Shown piece after piece: positions 25,054 to 34,567 of a DNA stretch of 64,000 nt. The position numbers and the translations under genes were made by a program. The stretch comes from Paenibacillus sp. UNC451MF (GTDB taxonomy: Bacteria > Bacillota > Bacilli > Paenibacillales > NBRC-103111): NCBI RefSeq assembly GCF_000686845.1, contig NZ_JMLS01000013.1:62001-126000 (forward strand). The letters run 5' to 3'. Every line of letters begins with the position of its first letter. Position 1 is the first letter of the stretch. Below the pieces are notes generated by a model. That model was given only the letters and a program-made list of their open reading frames with translations. It made no database searches and was not told the origin of the DNA.

Positions 25054-25188
25054 GGTAATCCCTCCTTAGAGTTTTCAAGATAGCTTCTGAGTTTTTGAAG
25101 AAAACTTGCAGCTTTTCTTACCCAGTCTCTATCGAGTATTTGTGCTTTCTTGAGGTTAACCCAGCTGCCTTGACTGGCATGCCTTTAC

Positions 25189-25214
25189 TTAACCGCTTGT
25201 ATGCAGAGTGAAAC
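25189..25214 (-). promoter_or_regulatory. Probable sigma-B promoter of yflT-like gene
   Basis: On the minus strand GTTTCA (25214-25209), 14 nt, then GGTTAA (25194-25189). It has the spacing and -35 of the other sigma-B promoters in this window, with one -10 mismatch (GGTTAA for GGGTAA). Confidence 0.5.
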
Positions 25215-25319
25215 AAAACTTCAATGGTGATTCAATATCGCGCGGAATGGTTACATAATTATAGAGCAATATTTATAATAAGAAGCAAGAAATAGCGTAA
25301 CGATAGGGGATTGTAACGG

Positions 25320-26465
25320 ATGAATATCGTGATCGTGGACGACAATCCCATCAATTTGATGGTGATTGAGAAAATATTAAGTAATAAGGGATACTCGCAT
25401 TTTATAAAAATGTCCTCTGCCCTGGAGCTGTTGGACTTATTGAATGTCGGTACGGGAGAAGGGCCTAAAGAACCGGTAGATTTAATCCTGCTTGATATGA
25501 TGATGCCCGAGATGGATGGGCTTGAGGCCTGTAGACGCATTCAACAGTGCGAAGAGCTTAAGGATATTCCAATTATCATCGTAACAGCGCTCGGTGATTC
25601 AAATCTGTTGGCAGAAGTGCTGGAGGCTGGAGCCTCCGATTATGTGGTGAAGCCGATCAACAAAGTGGAGCTGATAGCCCGCATAGGGGTAGCCCTTCGA
25701 TTGAAGCATGAGAAGGACTGGCATAAGGAAAATGACGCCCGCATTAAGAGTGAGCTGGAGCTGGCCAAGCAGGTTCAAAGCAGCGTATTGAGTCAACCTA
25801 TCCATACCGACGTACTCGATATTAGCGCTTCGTACCATCCTTCCTACGAGCTTGCAGGGGATTTATATTCTTGGTATCGCATAGATGAGCACCGTTATGG
25901 AGTTATTTTGCTAGATATGATGGGACATGGCATTTCATCATCGCTCGTATGCATGTTCATTTCCTCGGTCATGCAGGACACTATTACCCGCTATGTATCG
26001 CCGGATCTAGTCATTGCCGAGCTCAACCGTTATATGAATCAATTGAACAAACGTAAAAACGATAGCTTCAGCTACTACTTTACAGCGATCTATTTATTAA
26101 TTGATACGAAAGCCAAGACCATAGAATATGTGAATGCCGGGCATCCGCCGGGAATGCTGTTCGAAAAAGGACAACCTGTCCGTTTGTTGGATGAGGGAGG
26201 CTGTGCTGTCGGCTTCTTCGAACAGATGAACATTCAAAAAAGGGTATTTGAATATGAGCAGCCGATCCAACTTTATTTATATACGGACGGCCTATCAGAG
26301 GCCATAGAAGAGGAAGGACAGGATGTAACGGACAAGCTGGTCCGAGAGCTTGCTTCATGCAGCGGTGAGCAAGAGCTGACTTGTATTATAGATCGTCTCA
26401 TTCCTCCGGAAATCAGAGAGGAGCAGGAGGACGATATTTGCATGGTCATGATTCGAGCGAAGTAA
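25320..26465 (+). CDS. Response regulator with PP2C phosphatase output (RsbY/RsbU-like)
   Basis: 381 residues. The receiver domain (1-125) has acidic D7-D8, phosphoacceptor Asp59 (LLDMMMPEMDG) and KPINKVE. A short coiled linker (about 130-165) leads to a SpoIIE/PP2C phosphatase (165-381). Its metal residues are visible in ELAGDLYSW, LLDMMGHG and DDICMVM. RsbY of B. cereus has this exact architecture and dephosphorylates RsbV-P to free sigma-B. An rsbVW-sigB operon lies 12 kb downstream, and a hybrid kinase and CheR gene follow immediately, so the same role is likely. Confidence 0.9.
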   Translation: MNIVIVDDNPINLMVIEKILSNKGYSHFIKMSSALELLDLLNVGTGEGPKEPVDLILLDMMMPEMDGLEACRRIQQCEELKDIPIIIVTALGDSNLLAEVLEAGASDYVVKPINKVELIARIGVALRLKHEKDWHKENDARIKSELELAKQVQSSVLSQPIHTDVLDISASYHPSYELAGDLYSWYRIDEHRYGVILLDMMGHGISSSLVCMFISSVMQDTITRYVSPDLVIAELNRYMNQLNKRKNDSFSYYFTAIYLLIDTKAKTIEYVNAGHPPGMLFEKGQPVRLLDEGGCAVGFFEQMNIQKRVFEYEQPIQLYLYTDGLSEAIEEEGQDVTDKLVRELASCSGEQELTCIIDRLIPPEIREEQEDDICMVMIRAK

Positions 26466-26497
26466 CATGTCTGGATTCGGCTAGAAGGAGAAAAAGT

Positions 26498-29400
26498 ATG
26501 AAAATTAAATCAAAGCTGTTTCTCGGCTTCGGCACCTTGATGATCCTCATGTTCATGCTAGCAGGAATTGGTATTAACCGATTGACCACCATTGATGAGA
26601 GCATGACTGAAATATATAATAATCGCTACATGAAGGTACAGCTTACGGCAGAGCTTCGTAACGCAACGACGGAGCTTGCTAAAGTGATGGCCAATCTTTT
26701 GTTGAATGCGGATCTGTCCAAGTCAACTCAAAATATTGAAGCCATTCGTATGGATAGCTCCCTCGTGTCCAAAGCACTCAATCAAATGGACTCGGAGTTC
26801 AAAGGGACCATGGAGCAGTCATTAGCGGCTGACATCTTGACGAACGGAAAAAAGTTTTTGCAATACAAAGATGATGTCATTCAGCTGTACAGAGCTGGAA
26901 AGCAGGTAGAAGCGAACCAGCTGCGTTCGGCGGTAGGGATTGGCTATCAGGACGACTTTGTCGGCAGCATCAGCGCCATGACGGATTATCAGGAAGAAGC
27001 CATGAAGCAGGCTTTGACGACTGCGGAGGACGCCAATAGCCGTGCCTACCTATACACCTTATTACTAACTATTGTAAGTCTGCTGCTTGGAATAGCCATC
27101 ATGTTCTGGATTGTTCTTAGTGTGACTAGAGGTCTAGGCATGCTTTCAGGCATTATAACTAATTTTGGCGCAGAAAGAGATCAAGGCAAGTGGATGGGAT
27201 CTTATCGTATCGAGATCAAAACGACGGATGAATTTGCCGATATTGCTCATATTTTTAACGAGATAGCGGAGGATTTGGAGGAAACGACGGCGAATGAGCG
27301 CCAATTAAGCCAATTGAATGCCGATCAGGCATGGCTCGAATCCCACATTTCATTCGTCTCTACGGAGCTGCAGGGAGCCCAGCGTTTTGATGAGATGGCG
27401 CGGACGTTCATCGGAGAGCTTTGCCGTATTATCGGAGCGCAGAGCGGGGCGATCTATGTTGCAGAGAAGGAAGCTGACGGTAAGTACAGTTCCAATCAGC
27501 GCTTTTTGCTGCAAGGGACTTATGCCCGGGCTGATGAGATGGAGCCGATGAGCGAGATTGCTCCTGGACAAGGACTTATAGGCCAATGCGCATTGGATGG
27601 AAAGCCTATTGATCTGTCGGAGGTTCCTGCCGATTATGTGAAGATTAGCTCCTCCTTCGGGGAAGTTAGCGCGGTGTCTCTCGCTATTCGTTCGGCCGTT
27701 GCATTAGATGAAGTTGTAGCGGTTTTCGAGGTACTTACCCTTCAGCCGCTAACTGAACTGGAGCTCAGGCTGCTGGATCGTCTTAGTGAGATTGCCGCTG
27801 TGACGGTACAGCGTATTCGCGGGCAGCTGCGGGTCGAGGAGCTGCTGCGTGTTTCACAAATGTTAACCGATGAATTGCAGAGCCAATCGGAAGAACTGCT
27901 GAGCCAGCAGGATGAGCTGAAGTCATCTAATGAGAAGCTGGAAGAACAGACCAAAGCGTTGCAAGTTTCCGAAGAGCTGCTGCAGCGTCAGCAGGAGGAG
28001 CTTGAGCAGAGCAATACCGACTTACTGCGCAAAACGAAGCAGCTTGAAGAACAAATTTATGAATCTGAGGAAATGAACCGTCAGATCGAGCATGCTAACG
28101 ACGCTCTGGAGAAACAGGCAATGGAACTGGCTTTCGCCTCCAAATATAAGTCGGAATTTCTCGCTAACATGTCTCATGAGCTGCGCACGCCTCTTAATAG
28201 TCTGCTGATTCTATCTCAATTATTGAAAGAGAATAAAGAAGGGAATTTAAGCGGCAAGCAGGTCGAATATGCAGAGACGATCCATTCTTCAGGCACTGAC
28301 TTATTGAAGCTGATCGATGATGTGCTTGATTTGGCCAAAGTGGAATCCGGCAGGATGGAGCTGCATACCGAGCATGTCCTTATAAAAGATGTTGCGGATT
28401 CCCTATTCAAGGCATTCGCGCCGCTGGCTAGGAAGAAAAAGCTATCGTTCAACATTGCTATCGAAGAAGGGACGCCTAAGGAAATAGTGACGGATACCCT
28501 TCGCCTGCAGCAGGTGATGAAAAATTTACTTTCCAATGCGTTTAAATTTACATCCAAAGGAAGCGTCACAATTCAGATTGGTACGTATGCTGAAGACCCG
28601 TCTATGGTCCGCTTTACGATTGTGGATACCGGAATAGGTATTCCCGAGGAGAAGCAGAGGATGATATTCGAGGCATTCCAGCAGGCTGATGGCACGACCA
28701 GCCGCAATTATGGCGGTACAGGGCTGGGCCTCTCGATCAGTCGTCAGATGGCGGGTCTTCTAGGGGGATGTATTGAATTGGAGAGCGTGGAAGGTGAAGG
28801 AAGCCAATTCACGTTGTATATACCTCAAAATCATGAATCCTTGTATTATGACAGCATACAAGAAGCCGCTGCAGCATCAGATACCGGGCAGGAAGTGGCG
28901 GTACCGCTTCTAAAGCTTCAGGAAAGCTATAGCTCGGCTTTACCCGCTGAGAAGCCTCAAACCAGTGAGATCCCCATACTGTCTGATGATCGCAGCTCCT
29001 TGGAGCAAGGTGACCGGGTGCTGCTGATCGTAGAGGATGATGTGCATTTTGCGCAAATTTGTATTGATACTGCACGTGAACGCGGTTTTAAGACCATTGC
29101 GGCACTCCAAGGAGACACCGGACTGCAGCTGGCTAAGGAATACAAGCCTGATGCCATACTGCTTGATATTCAGCTTCCTGTTATCGATGGCTGGTCCATA
29201 CTGGTCCACTTGAAAAATGATCCAAGCACGAGGCATATTCCGGTGCACATTGTATCTGTCGTGGATGAAATTCAACAAGGCTTGGCCATGGGAGCCATGG
29301 CTTACTTGCAGAAACCGTCCAGTAAGGAAAGTCTGGAGCAGGCGTTCGTTCAAATTGAGGCTTTTTTAGACAGCGGTATGAGAAGGCTTCTGCTTGTAGG

Positions 29401-30184
29401 AAACGATGAGGACCAGCGCAACAGCTTGTCTGAGCTCATTGAGCACGACGATGTGAACATTGTCAGTGTGCCCGGTGGTTCGGAGGCATGGAAGGAGCTG
29501 CAAAGTCGATCGTTCGATTGCATGGTCATCGATATGGGCCCAACCGATTTGGCGGAATTCGAGCTGCTGGACCGGATCAAATCGGAAGAAAGCTTGCGCC
29601 GTCTGCCTATCGTTATATACACGGAGCATAAATGGGATAGCAAGGAGCGGCTGCGGCTCAAGAAATATGCCGAGTCCATCATTATTAAGGATGTTAAATC
29701 ACCGGAGAGACTCCTGGACGAAACCGCTATGTTCCTTCATCGGGTAGAGGAGAATCTGCCTGAATCGAAACGTCACATACTTCAGAAGCTTCACAGTAAA
29801 GAAGAGGTATTCTCTGGGAAAAAAGTGCTGCTTGTGGACGATGACATTCGCAATGTGTTTGCCCTCTCGAATCTATTGGAGGGCTATGATATGAAAACTT
29901 CCTTCGCGGAAACAGGCAAGCAAGCGCTGGAACGTCTGGCGGAAAACCCGGACTTCGATCTGGTTCTTATGGACATTATGATGCCGGAAATGGACGGCTA
30001 CGAGGCCATGCGCGCTATTCGCAGCCAACCCGAGTTCGAAAGGCTACCGATCATTGCGCTAACGGCAAAAGCGATGAAGGATGACCGCGAGAAGTGCGTG
30101 CAGGCAGGGGCGTCGGATTATATAACAAAGCCGGTTCATACGGAGCAGCTGCTTTCTCTTATCCGAGTGTGGCTCTGTAAATAA
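26498..30184 (+). CDS. Giant hybrid sensor histidine kinase with three receivers (RsbK-like)
   Basis: 1228 residues. Order: N-terminal helix, extracellular four-helix/CHASE3-like sensor (about 30-185), second helix near 190-210, HAMP, GAF (about 285-435), long coiled coil (440-545), HisKA with His560 (MSHELRTPLN), HATPase with GGTGLGLSIS, then three receivers. REC1 has Asp890 (LLDIQLPVIDG) and REC3 has Asp1159 (LMDIMMPEMDG). REC2 keeps Asp1012 but has a poor acidic pocket (LLVGNDED). B. cereus RsbK is a similar CHASE3-HAMP-GAF hybrid kinase that phosphorylates RsbY, so the upstream gene is the likely partner. ATG 26498 has GAAGGAG; the longer frame is rejected. Confidence 0.9.
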   Translation: MKIKSKLFLGFGTLMILMFMLAGIGINRLTTIDESMTEIYNNRYMKVQLTAELRNATTELAKVMANLLLNADLSKSTQNIEAIRMDSSLVSKALNQMDSEFKGTMEQSLAADILTNGKKFLQYKDDVIQLYRAGKQVEANQLRSAVGIGYQDDFVGSISAMTDYQEEAMKQALTTAEDANSRAYLYTLLLTIVSLLLGIAIMFWIVLSVTRGLGMLSGIITNFGAERDQGKWMGSYRIEIKTTDEFADIAHIFNEIAEDLEETTANERQLSQLNADQAWLESHISFVSTELQGAQRFDEMARTFIGELCRIIGAQSGAIYVAEKEADGKYSSNQRFLLQGTYARADEMEPMSEIAPGQGLIGQCALDGKPIDLSEVPADYVKISSSFGEVSAVSLAIRSAVALDEVVAVFEVLTLQPLTELELRLLDRLSEIAAVTVQRIRGQLRVEELLRVSQMLTDELQSQSEELLSQQDELKSSNEKLEEQTKALQVSEELLQRQQEELEQSNTDLLRKTKQLEEQIYESEEMNRQIEHANDALEKQAMELAFASKYKSEFLANMSHELRTPLNSLLILSQLLKENKEGNLSGKQVEYAETIHSSGTDLLKLIDDVLDLAKVESGRMELHTEHVLIKDVADSLFKAFAPLARKKKLSFNIAIEEGTPKEIVTDTLRLQQVMKNLLSNAFKFTSKGSVTIQIGTYAEDPSMVRFTIVDTGIGIPEEKQRMIFEAFQQADGTTSRNYGGTGLGLSISRQMAGLLGGCIELESVEGEGSQFTLYIPQNHESLYYDSIQEAAAASDTGQEVAVPLLKLQESYSSALPAEKPQTSEIPILSDDRSSLEQGDRVLLIVEDDVHFAQICIDTARERGFKTIAALQGDTGLQLAKEYKPDAILLDIQLPVIDGWSILVHLKNDPSTRHIPVHIVSVVDEIQQGLAMGAMAYLQKPSSKESLEQAFVQIEAFLDSGMRRLLLVGNDEDQRNSLSELIEHDDVNIVSVPGGSEAWKELQSRSFDCMVIDMGPTDLAEFELLDRIKSEESLRRLPIVIYTEHKWDSKERLRLKKYAESIIIKDVKSPERLLDETAMFLHRVEENLPESKRHILQKLHSKEEVFSGKKVLLVDDDIRNVFALSNLLEGYDMKTSFAETGKQALERLAENPDFDLVLMDIMMPEMDGYEAMRAIRSQPEFERLPIIALTAKAMKDDREKCVQAGASDYITKPVHTEQLLSLIRVWLCK

Positions 30185-30224
30185 ATCACTGAACGAGAGT
30201 GGAAGACAAGGAAGGAGGATAGGT

Positions 30225-31103
30225 GTGAGAGGAAACGTTTGGACACCAAGAACCACAGAGCGGGAAGAGGACCCTGTGGATGAGGAAGCAGAGCGTGAGC
30301 GAATAGAGATCGGACTTCTGCTTGAAGGCCTGTTCCGGCTGTATGGGTACGATTTTCGCCACTATGCTTACCCTACATTGCGTCGGCGCATTTGGCACCG
30401 GCTTTATGGTGAACGACTGCAGACGGTGTCCGAGCTGCAGGCCAGAGTGATGCATGACAGAAATTGCATGGAGCGTCTCGTATCCGATTTGGTTATCCAT
30501 GTGACGGAAATGTTTCGTGACCCAAGCTTGTTTGCAGCCTTCCGACAAAAGGTCGTTCCGCTTCTGCGAAATTTACCTTCTATCCGTATCTGGCATGCCG
30601 GTTGTTCGACTGGCGAGGAAGTGTATTCCATGGCTATTTTATTATACGAGGAGGGCCTGTACGATCGAACCACGCTGTATGCGACCGACATGAACGAGGG
30701 TGTGCTGCAGCGTGCCGAGCAGGGCGTTTATCCTCTGAAAAAAATGCGGGAATATACGAAGAATTATATTCATGCCGGCGGTAAGGATGAATTTTCGCGT
30801 TATTATAAGGCAGCAGAGGATTCGGCTTCCTTTCAATCGTTTTTAAGAAAAAACATTGTATTTGCTCAGCATAATTTGGTCACTGACCGTTCGTTTAACG
30901 AATTTCATGTTATTTTTTGTCGCAATGTGCTTATTTACTTTGATTCCGAGCTGCAGGCCAAGGTACATGATCTTATGTATGAGAGCTTGTGCCGAGCGGG
31001 TGTGTTTGTATTAGGTGACAAAGAGACGATCACATTTACAAAGCATGCAGCTTACTATGAAATACTCGATCCGCAGGAAAAAATGTATTGTAAGATTAAA
31101 TAA
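30225..31103 (+). CDS. CheR-type methyltransferase (RsbM-like)
   Basis: 292 residues, GTG start at 30225 with GGAAGGAGGAT upstream. The N-terminal CheR helical domain (about 20-90) is followed by a Rossmann SAM-binding domain with [17 protein letters not shown] and [14 protein letters not shown], the catalytic core of CheR enzymes. No chemoreceptor or CheB gene is near. In B. cereus a CheR-like protein, RsbM, methylates the hybrid kinase RsbK and holds sigma-B down. Placement between two kinase genes fits that role better than chemotaxis. The target residue is unknown. Confidence 0.9.
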   Translation: MRGNVWTPRTTEREEDPVDEEAERERIEIGLLLEGLFRLYGYDFRHYAYPTLRRRIWHRLYGERLQTVSELQARVMHDRNCMERLVSDLVIHVTEMFRDPSLFAAFRQKVVPLLRNLPSIRIWHAGCSTGEEVYSMAILLYEEGLYDRTTLYATDMNEGVLQRAEQGVYPLKKMREYTKNYIHAGGKDEFSRYYKAAEDSASFQSFLRKNIVFAQHNLVTDRSFNEFHVIFCRNVLIYFDSELQAKVHDLMYESLCRAGVFVLGDKETITFTKHAAYYEILDPQEKMYCKIK

Positions 31104-31144
31104 TGCGATTCAAGAGCAATAACAGAAAGGAATGGAAAGCTTCA

Positions 31145-32320
31145 ATGAACGAACCGATTCATATATTGCTAGTTGACGATCAACCGGAAAACCTGTTGGC
31201 ATTGGAGGCTATGCTTGGCGATCAACCGTACCGTCTAATCAAGGCTCATTCCGGAGAAGAGGCTCTACGCTGTCTGCTGACCTATGATTTCGCTGTTATT
31301 GTTTTGGATGTGCAAATGCCTGGAATGGATGGCTTTGAGACGGCCAAATGGATTAAATCGCGCGACAAATCGAAGGCTGTGCCGATCATTTTCGTTACCG
31401 CGGCATATCACGAGCAGGATCAATCCTGCACGGCTTATTCCGTAGGGGCTATCGACTATATGGTGAAACCTGTCATGCCGCATGTCCTTCGATCCAAAAT
31501 CGAAGGCTTTGTTCATATTTATGTGACCCAGCAAGAGCTCCAGAGACAAACGGCATTGCTGCAAGAGAGGACGAAAGAACTGCAGTTGGCGAAGGAGGAA
31601 GCGGAACAAGCCGCACGAGCAAAGTCTGAATTTTTAGCGGTAATGAGCCATGAAATTCGGACTCCGCTTAATGGGGTATTGGCCATGGCAGATCTGCTTC
31701 TCGATACGAAACTGTCCGTGGAGCAAAGGGAGTATGTTGATACGATTCGCAAGAGCGGAGCTTCACTGTTAACTATATTGAATGATGTTCTCGATTTGTC
31801 CAAAATTGAATCGGGTAAAATGAAGATTACAGAAGAGCTCTTTCACCTTCATTCCTGCTTGCAGGAATCGGTGGGTCTGTTTCTGCTGGAAAGCCGGCGC
31901 AAGTCGCTGGAAATTACCTATGAGATTGATCCGCGGCTGCCTGAGCTGCTTGCCGGAGATGAATCGAGGGTAAGGCAAATTCTCGTTAATTTGCTCGGCA
32001 ATGCCGTGAAGTTCACGGAACGTGGCGGTATTCATGTGACCGTAAGCGAGCTGTGTCGTAATAATAGCGAAGTGGATGTCCAATTCACTGTGCAAGATAC
32101 CGGCATCGGAATTCCGGAGATGAAGCGCGATATATTGTTCAAGCCTTTTTCCCAGCTTGATTCCTCTACAACCCGCAAATATGGAGGGACAGGTCTGGGT
32201 CTTGCTATTTGTAAAAACTTTTCTGAGCTGCTCGGCGGTTCCATTCGACTTGACACAACCTATACGGATGGAGCCAAATTCGTGTTTACGATTCGTGCGA
32301 GAATTGGCGTTTTGGAGTAA
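31145..32320 (+). CDS. REC-histidine kinase (soluble hybrid kinase)
   Basis: 391 residues. An N-terminal receiver ([21 protein letters not shown], with Asp in [11 protein letters not shown] and KPVMPHVL) is joined by a coiled linker to HisKA ([21 protein letters not shown]) and a HATPase domain ([13 protein letters not shown]). There is no membrane segment. ATG 31145 (MNEPIH) is chosen. The in-frame ATG at 31103 overlaps the cheR-like stop but has no ribosome site. It closes the four-gene phosphatase/kinase/methyltransferase unit and may be a second input to it. A terminator follows. Confidence 0.88.
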   Translation: MNEPIHILLVDDQPENLLALEAMLGDQPYRLIKAHSGEEALRCLLTYDFAVIVLDVQMPGMDGFETAKWIKSRDKSKAVPIIFVTAAYHEQDQSCTAYSVGAIDYMVKPVMPHVLRSKIEGFVHIYVTQQELQRQTALLQERTKELQLAKEEAEQAARAKSEFLAVMSHEIRTPLNGVLAMADLLLDTKLSVEQREYVDTIRKSGASLLTILNDVLDLSKIESGKMKITEELFHLHSCLQESVGLFLLESRRKSLEITYEIDPRLPELLAGDESRVRQILVNLLGNAVKFTERGGIHVTVSELCRNNSEVDVQFTVQDTGIGIPEMKRDILFKPFSQLDSSTTRKYGGTGLGLAICKNFSELLGGSIRLDTTYTDGAKFVFTIRARIGVLE

Positions 32321-32357
32321 TAAGGCGCAGCTTTATAGAGCATATTATAGTTCCCTT

Positions 32358-32391
32358 TAAAAAAAGCCGTTAGGCTATTTTTTTTGCCTTT
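32358..32391 (+). terminator. Intrinsic terminator after REC-kinase
   Basis: A-rich tract, short stem AGCC-GTTA-GGCT, then A and eight T. It ends the RsbY/RsbK-like operon. The rest of the 257-nt gap before glgC shows no clear promoter. Confidence 0.65.
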
Positions 32392-32577
32392 TTTCGTGGT
32401 CTCATGCGGGCTAGGATTAAAATAAGCGAAGTGATGAAGAGTGAAAAGTCTAATATCGACCATACTAATCGGGACTGCCCATATCCTAAAGCGATTGTTT
32501 CAACGATATCCCCTTCGTTTAATCAATAGTATGAGGATCATGAAACTACATAAATTGAAAGGTTTGGTGATGACGGG

Positions 32578-33777
32578 ATGAAACAAAAGCAATGTGTAGC
32601 TATGCTGCTTGCCGGAGGGGAAGGAAAGAGATTGGGCATACTGACAAGTCAAAAGGCGAAGCCTGCTGTTCACTTTGGCGGTTCAGCCCGTATGATTGAT
32701 TTTGCGCTTAGTAACTGCCGACATTCCTGCCTTGATACGGTTGGTGTAGTGACACAATATCGTCCTGAGTCTCTGCATCATCATATCGGTTTGGGTTCCG
32801 CCTGGTTAGAACAACCAGAGCGGGGAGAGATTGCATTGCTTTCGTCTCGTCAGGCCCATATCGGGGGTGCGGAATACCTCGGGACTGCCGATGCGATCTA
32901 TCGCAATTGGCCGTTTATTGAGAAATATAATCCGGATACGGTTCTCGTTCTTTCGGGAGACCATATTTACCATATGGATTATCGCAAGCTGTTGGAACAG
33001 CATTTGGCAACAGGGGCAGATGCAACCATTGCCGTAACGCCTGTACCTTTGTCAGAAGCAAGCCGGTTCGGCATTATGAAGACAGATTCCAACGGACGTA
33101 TCACCGAGTTCTCGGAGAAACCTAAAGTGCCGACAAGCAACCTTGCCTCCATGGGCATCTATATATTCAATACCTCATTTCTTCGTAATTATTTGAAACG
33201 GGATGCCGAAGATGCCAGTTCAAGCCATGATTTTGGCAAAAATGTGATTCCAGCGATGTTGAAGGAACAGGCCAAGCTTCATGCTCATGAATTTAAGGAC
33301 TACTGGAGAGACGTGGGTACAATCGATAGCTTGTGGGAAGCTCATATGGATTTGCTGGGCGCAAGTCCACGCTTTACAGCTAGCATGGATTCTAGGCCGC
33401 TATATAGCGCCAAAGGGGTAACGGCCTCTCGGTTTATAGAGTCTCTCGGACATGTGAAGCAATCGCTAGTCTGCTCGGACTGCACGATCCATGGTCAGGT
33501 GGAAAATTCGGTTATTTCAACCGAAGTCGTTATAGGACAGGGCAGTCGGATCTGTGATAGTGTGATCATGCCTGGAGCGCAGATAGGAAACGGAGTGACG
33601 ATCTATAGATCCATCATCGGAGAGGGAGCGGTCATTCGGGACGGAGCCACCTGCGGTTCTCTGAATGGGGATTCGATTATGGTCATCGGGGATCGGGAAA
33701 TTGTAAATCCACAAGGCCAAAAGCTGCCTAAAATATTTGTTTCGGCTAATCAATTGCAGGCTGAGCTCATAGGCTAA
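32578..33777 (+). CDS. glgC: Glucose-1-phosphate adenylyltransferase
   Basis: 399 residues. The nucleotidyltransferase domain begins with MLLAGGEGKRLGILT and AKPAVHFGG. GDHIYHMDY carries the catalytic metal Asp and EFSEKP the sugar-phosphate site. The last 110 residues form a left-handed beta-helix (hexapeptide repeats) for oligomerisation and allostery. It makes ADP-glucose for glycogen. No glgA, glgB, glgD or glgP is next to it, which is unusual because these genes are normally clustered. ATG 32578 has GGTGATGAC just upstream, a moderate ribosome site. Confidence 0.93.
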   Translation: MKQKQCVAMLLAGGEGKRLGILTSQKAKPAVHFGGSARMIDFALSNCRHSCLDTVGVVTQYRPESLHHHIGLGSAWLEQPERGEIALLSSRQAHIGGAEYLGTADAIYRNWPFIEKYNPDTVLVLSGDHIYHMDYRKLLEQHLATGADATIAVTPVPLSEASRFGIMKTDSNGRITEFSEKPKVPTSNLASMGIYIFNTSFLRNYLKRDAEDASSSHDFGKNVIPAMLKEQAKLHAHEFKDYWRDVGTIDSLWEAHMDLLGASPRFTASMDSRPLYSAKGVTASRFIESLGHVKQSLVCSDCTIHGQVENSVISTEVVIGQGSRICDSVIMPGAQIGNGVTIYRSIIGEGAVIRDGATCGSLNGDSIMVIGDREIVNPQGQKLPKIFVSANQLQAELIG

Positions 33778-33845
33778 TAATAGGTTTATTGTTTTCAAGC
33801 AGCATGTTTTTGGATCCTAACACCATCTTAGGGAGGGGAAGGAAC

Positions 33846-34391
33846 ATGAACAGGATGTCTTGGATCGTAACCATAACCATGACTATGTTATTGACGGGAA
33901 TAGGGGTATTTCAAGCAGCTCCTGATGAAGCTGCCTTGGCTATGACGCAGGCACCGCTAACTGAAACGTCTGCATATACCGAAGCCGATGGGAATCAGGC
34001 AACAGGACAGCCTCATTTTCAAACGATTAATGGATTGTCGTTAACAGATGATTTGAAGACGGTATTTGAGATGAAAGGACAGCCCTTATCTATTAAACAA
34101 GATGAAATATTACCATCGTTAAAGACATATACCTTTGAAGACTGCAGCATCATTATGACCGACGGAAGCATCGAGTATGTCGTTGTGCCCGCCTCAGTAG
34201 GAAAGCTGGATATAGATGGTCAGCTGCTTCCAATGGATATCGTAAAGCTGAAGGAAAAGCTGGGCAAGCCTTACTTTGTCAGTGAGGACGGCATTGTTTA
34301 TAAAGATGGAGTCAACGTATTGAAAATCTATACCGACACCGTTAGCGGTAAGGTTACCTCGGTTCATTATTTCCATGAGGCAGCGCAGTAG
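33846..34391 (+). CDS. Exported protein of unknown function
   Basis: 181 residues. The signal peptide (NRMSWIVTITMTMLLTGIGV) is followed by a Thr/Ala-rich spacer. A small repeated domain follows, with LTDDLKTVFEMKGQPLSIKQDE and VKLKEKLGKPYFVSEDGIVY, each like a SmpA/OmlA or copper-amine-oxidase-like half, where short helices precede a strand ending in a G-x-P turn. ATG 33846 has GGGGAAGGA, so the longer frame from 33789 is rejected. I do not recognise the family. It lies between glgC and a leucine dehydrogenase gene with a terminator of its own. Confidence 0.72.
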   Translation: MNRMSWIVTITMTMLLTGIGVFQAAPDEAALAMTQAPLTETSAYTEADGNQATGQPHFQTINGLSLTDDLKTVFEMKGQPLSIKQDEILPSLKTYTFEDCSIIMTDGSIEYVVVPASVGKLDIDGQLLPMDIVKLKEKLGKPYFVSEDGIVYKDGVNVLKIYTDTVSGKVTSVHYFHEAAQ

Positions 34392-34419
34392 AGCGAAAGT
34401 TAATAATACAATGAGGAGA

Positions 34420-34449
34420 CCTGTTTCCATTAAGGAGACGGGTTTTTTG
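34420..34449 (+). terminator. Intrinsic terminator
   Basis: CCTGTTTCC pairs with GGAGACGGG (two G-T pairs) around a 5-nt loop, then six T. Confidence 0.7.
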
Positions 34450-34567
34450 TTATTAAAGGGATAAGTCATCCTAGAGTCACCAGTGTCCATATCGTTGAAT
34501 ATGTCTATAGTAGAATTAGGTTAACGATACCCTGATCAAACGGCCTTGGAGCGAAGGGGACTTCTGT

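Noticed and set aside
32497-32522. GTTTCA-N14-GTTTAA upstream of glgC as a sigma-B promoter
   Set aside because: The spacing fits but the -10 (GTTTAA) has two mismatches in the GGGTAA hexamer, so it is not called.
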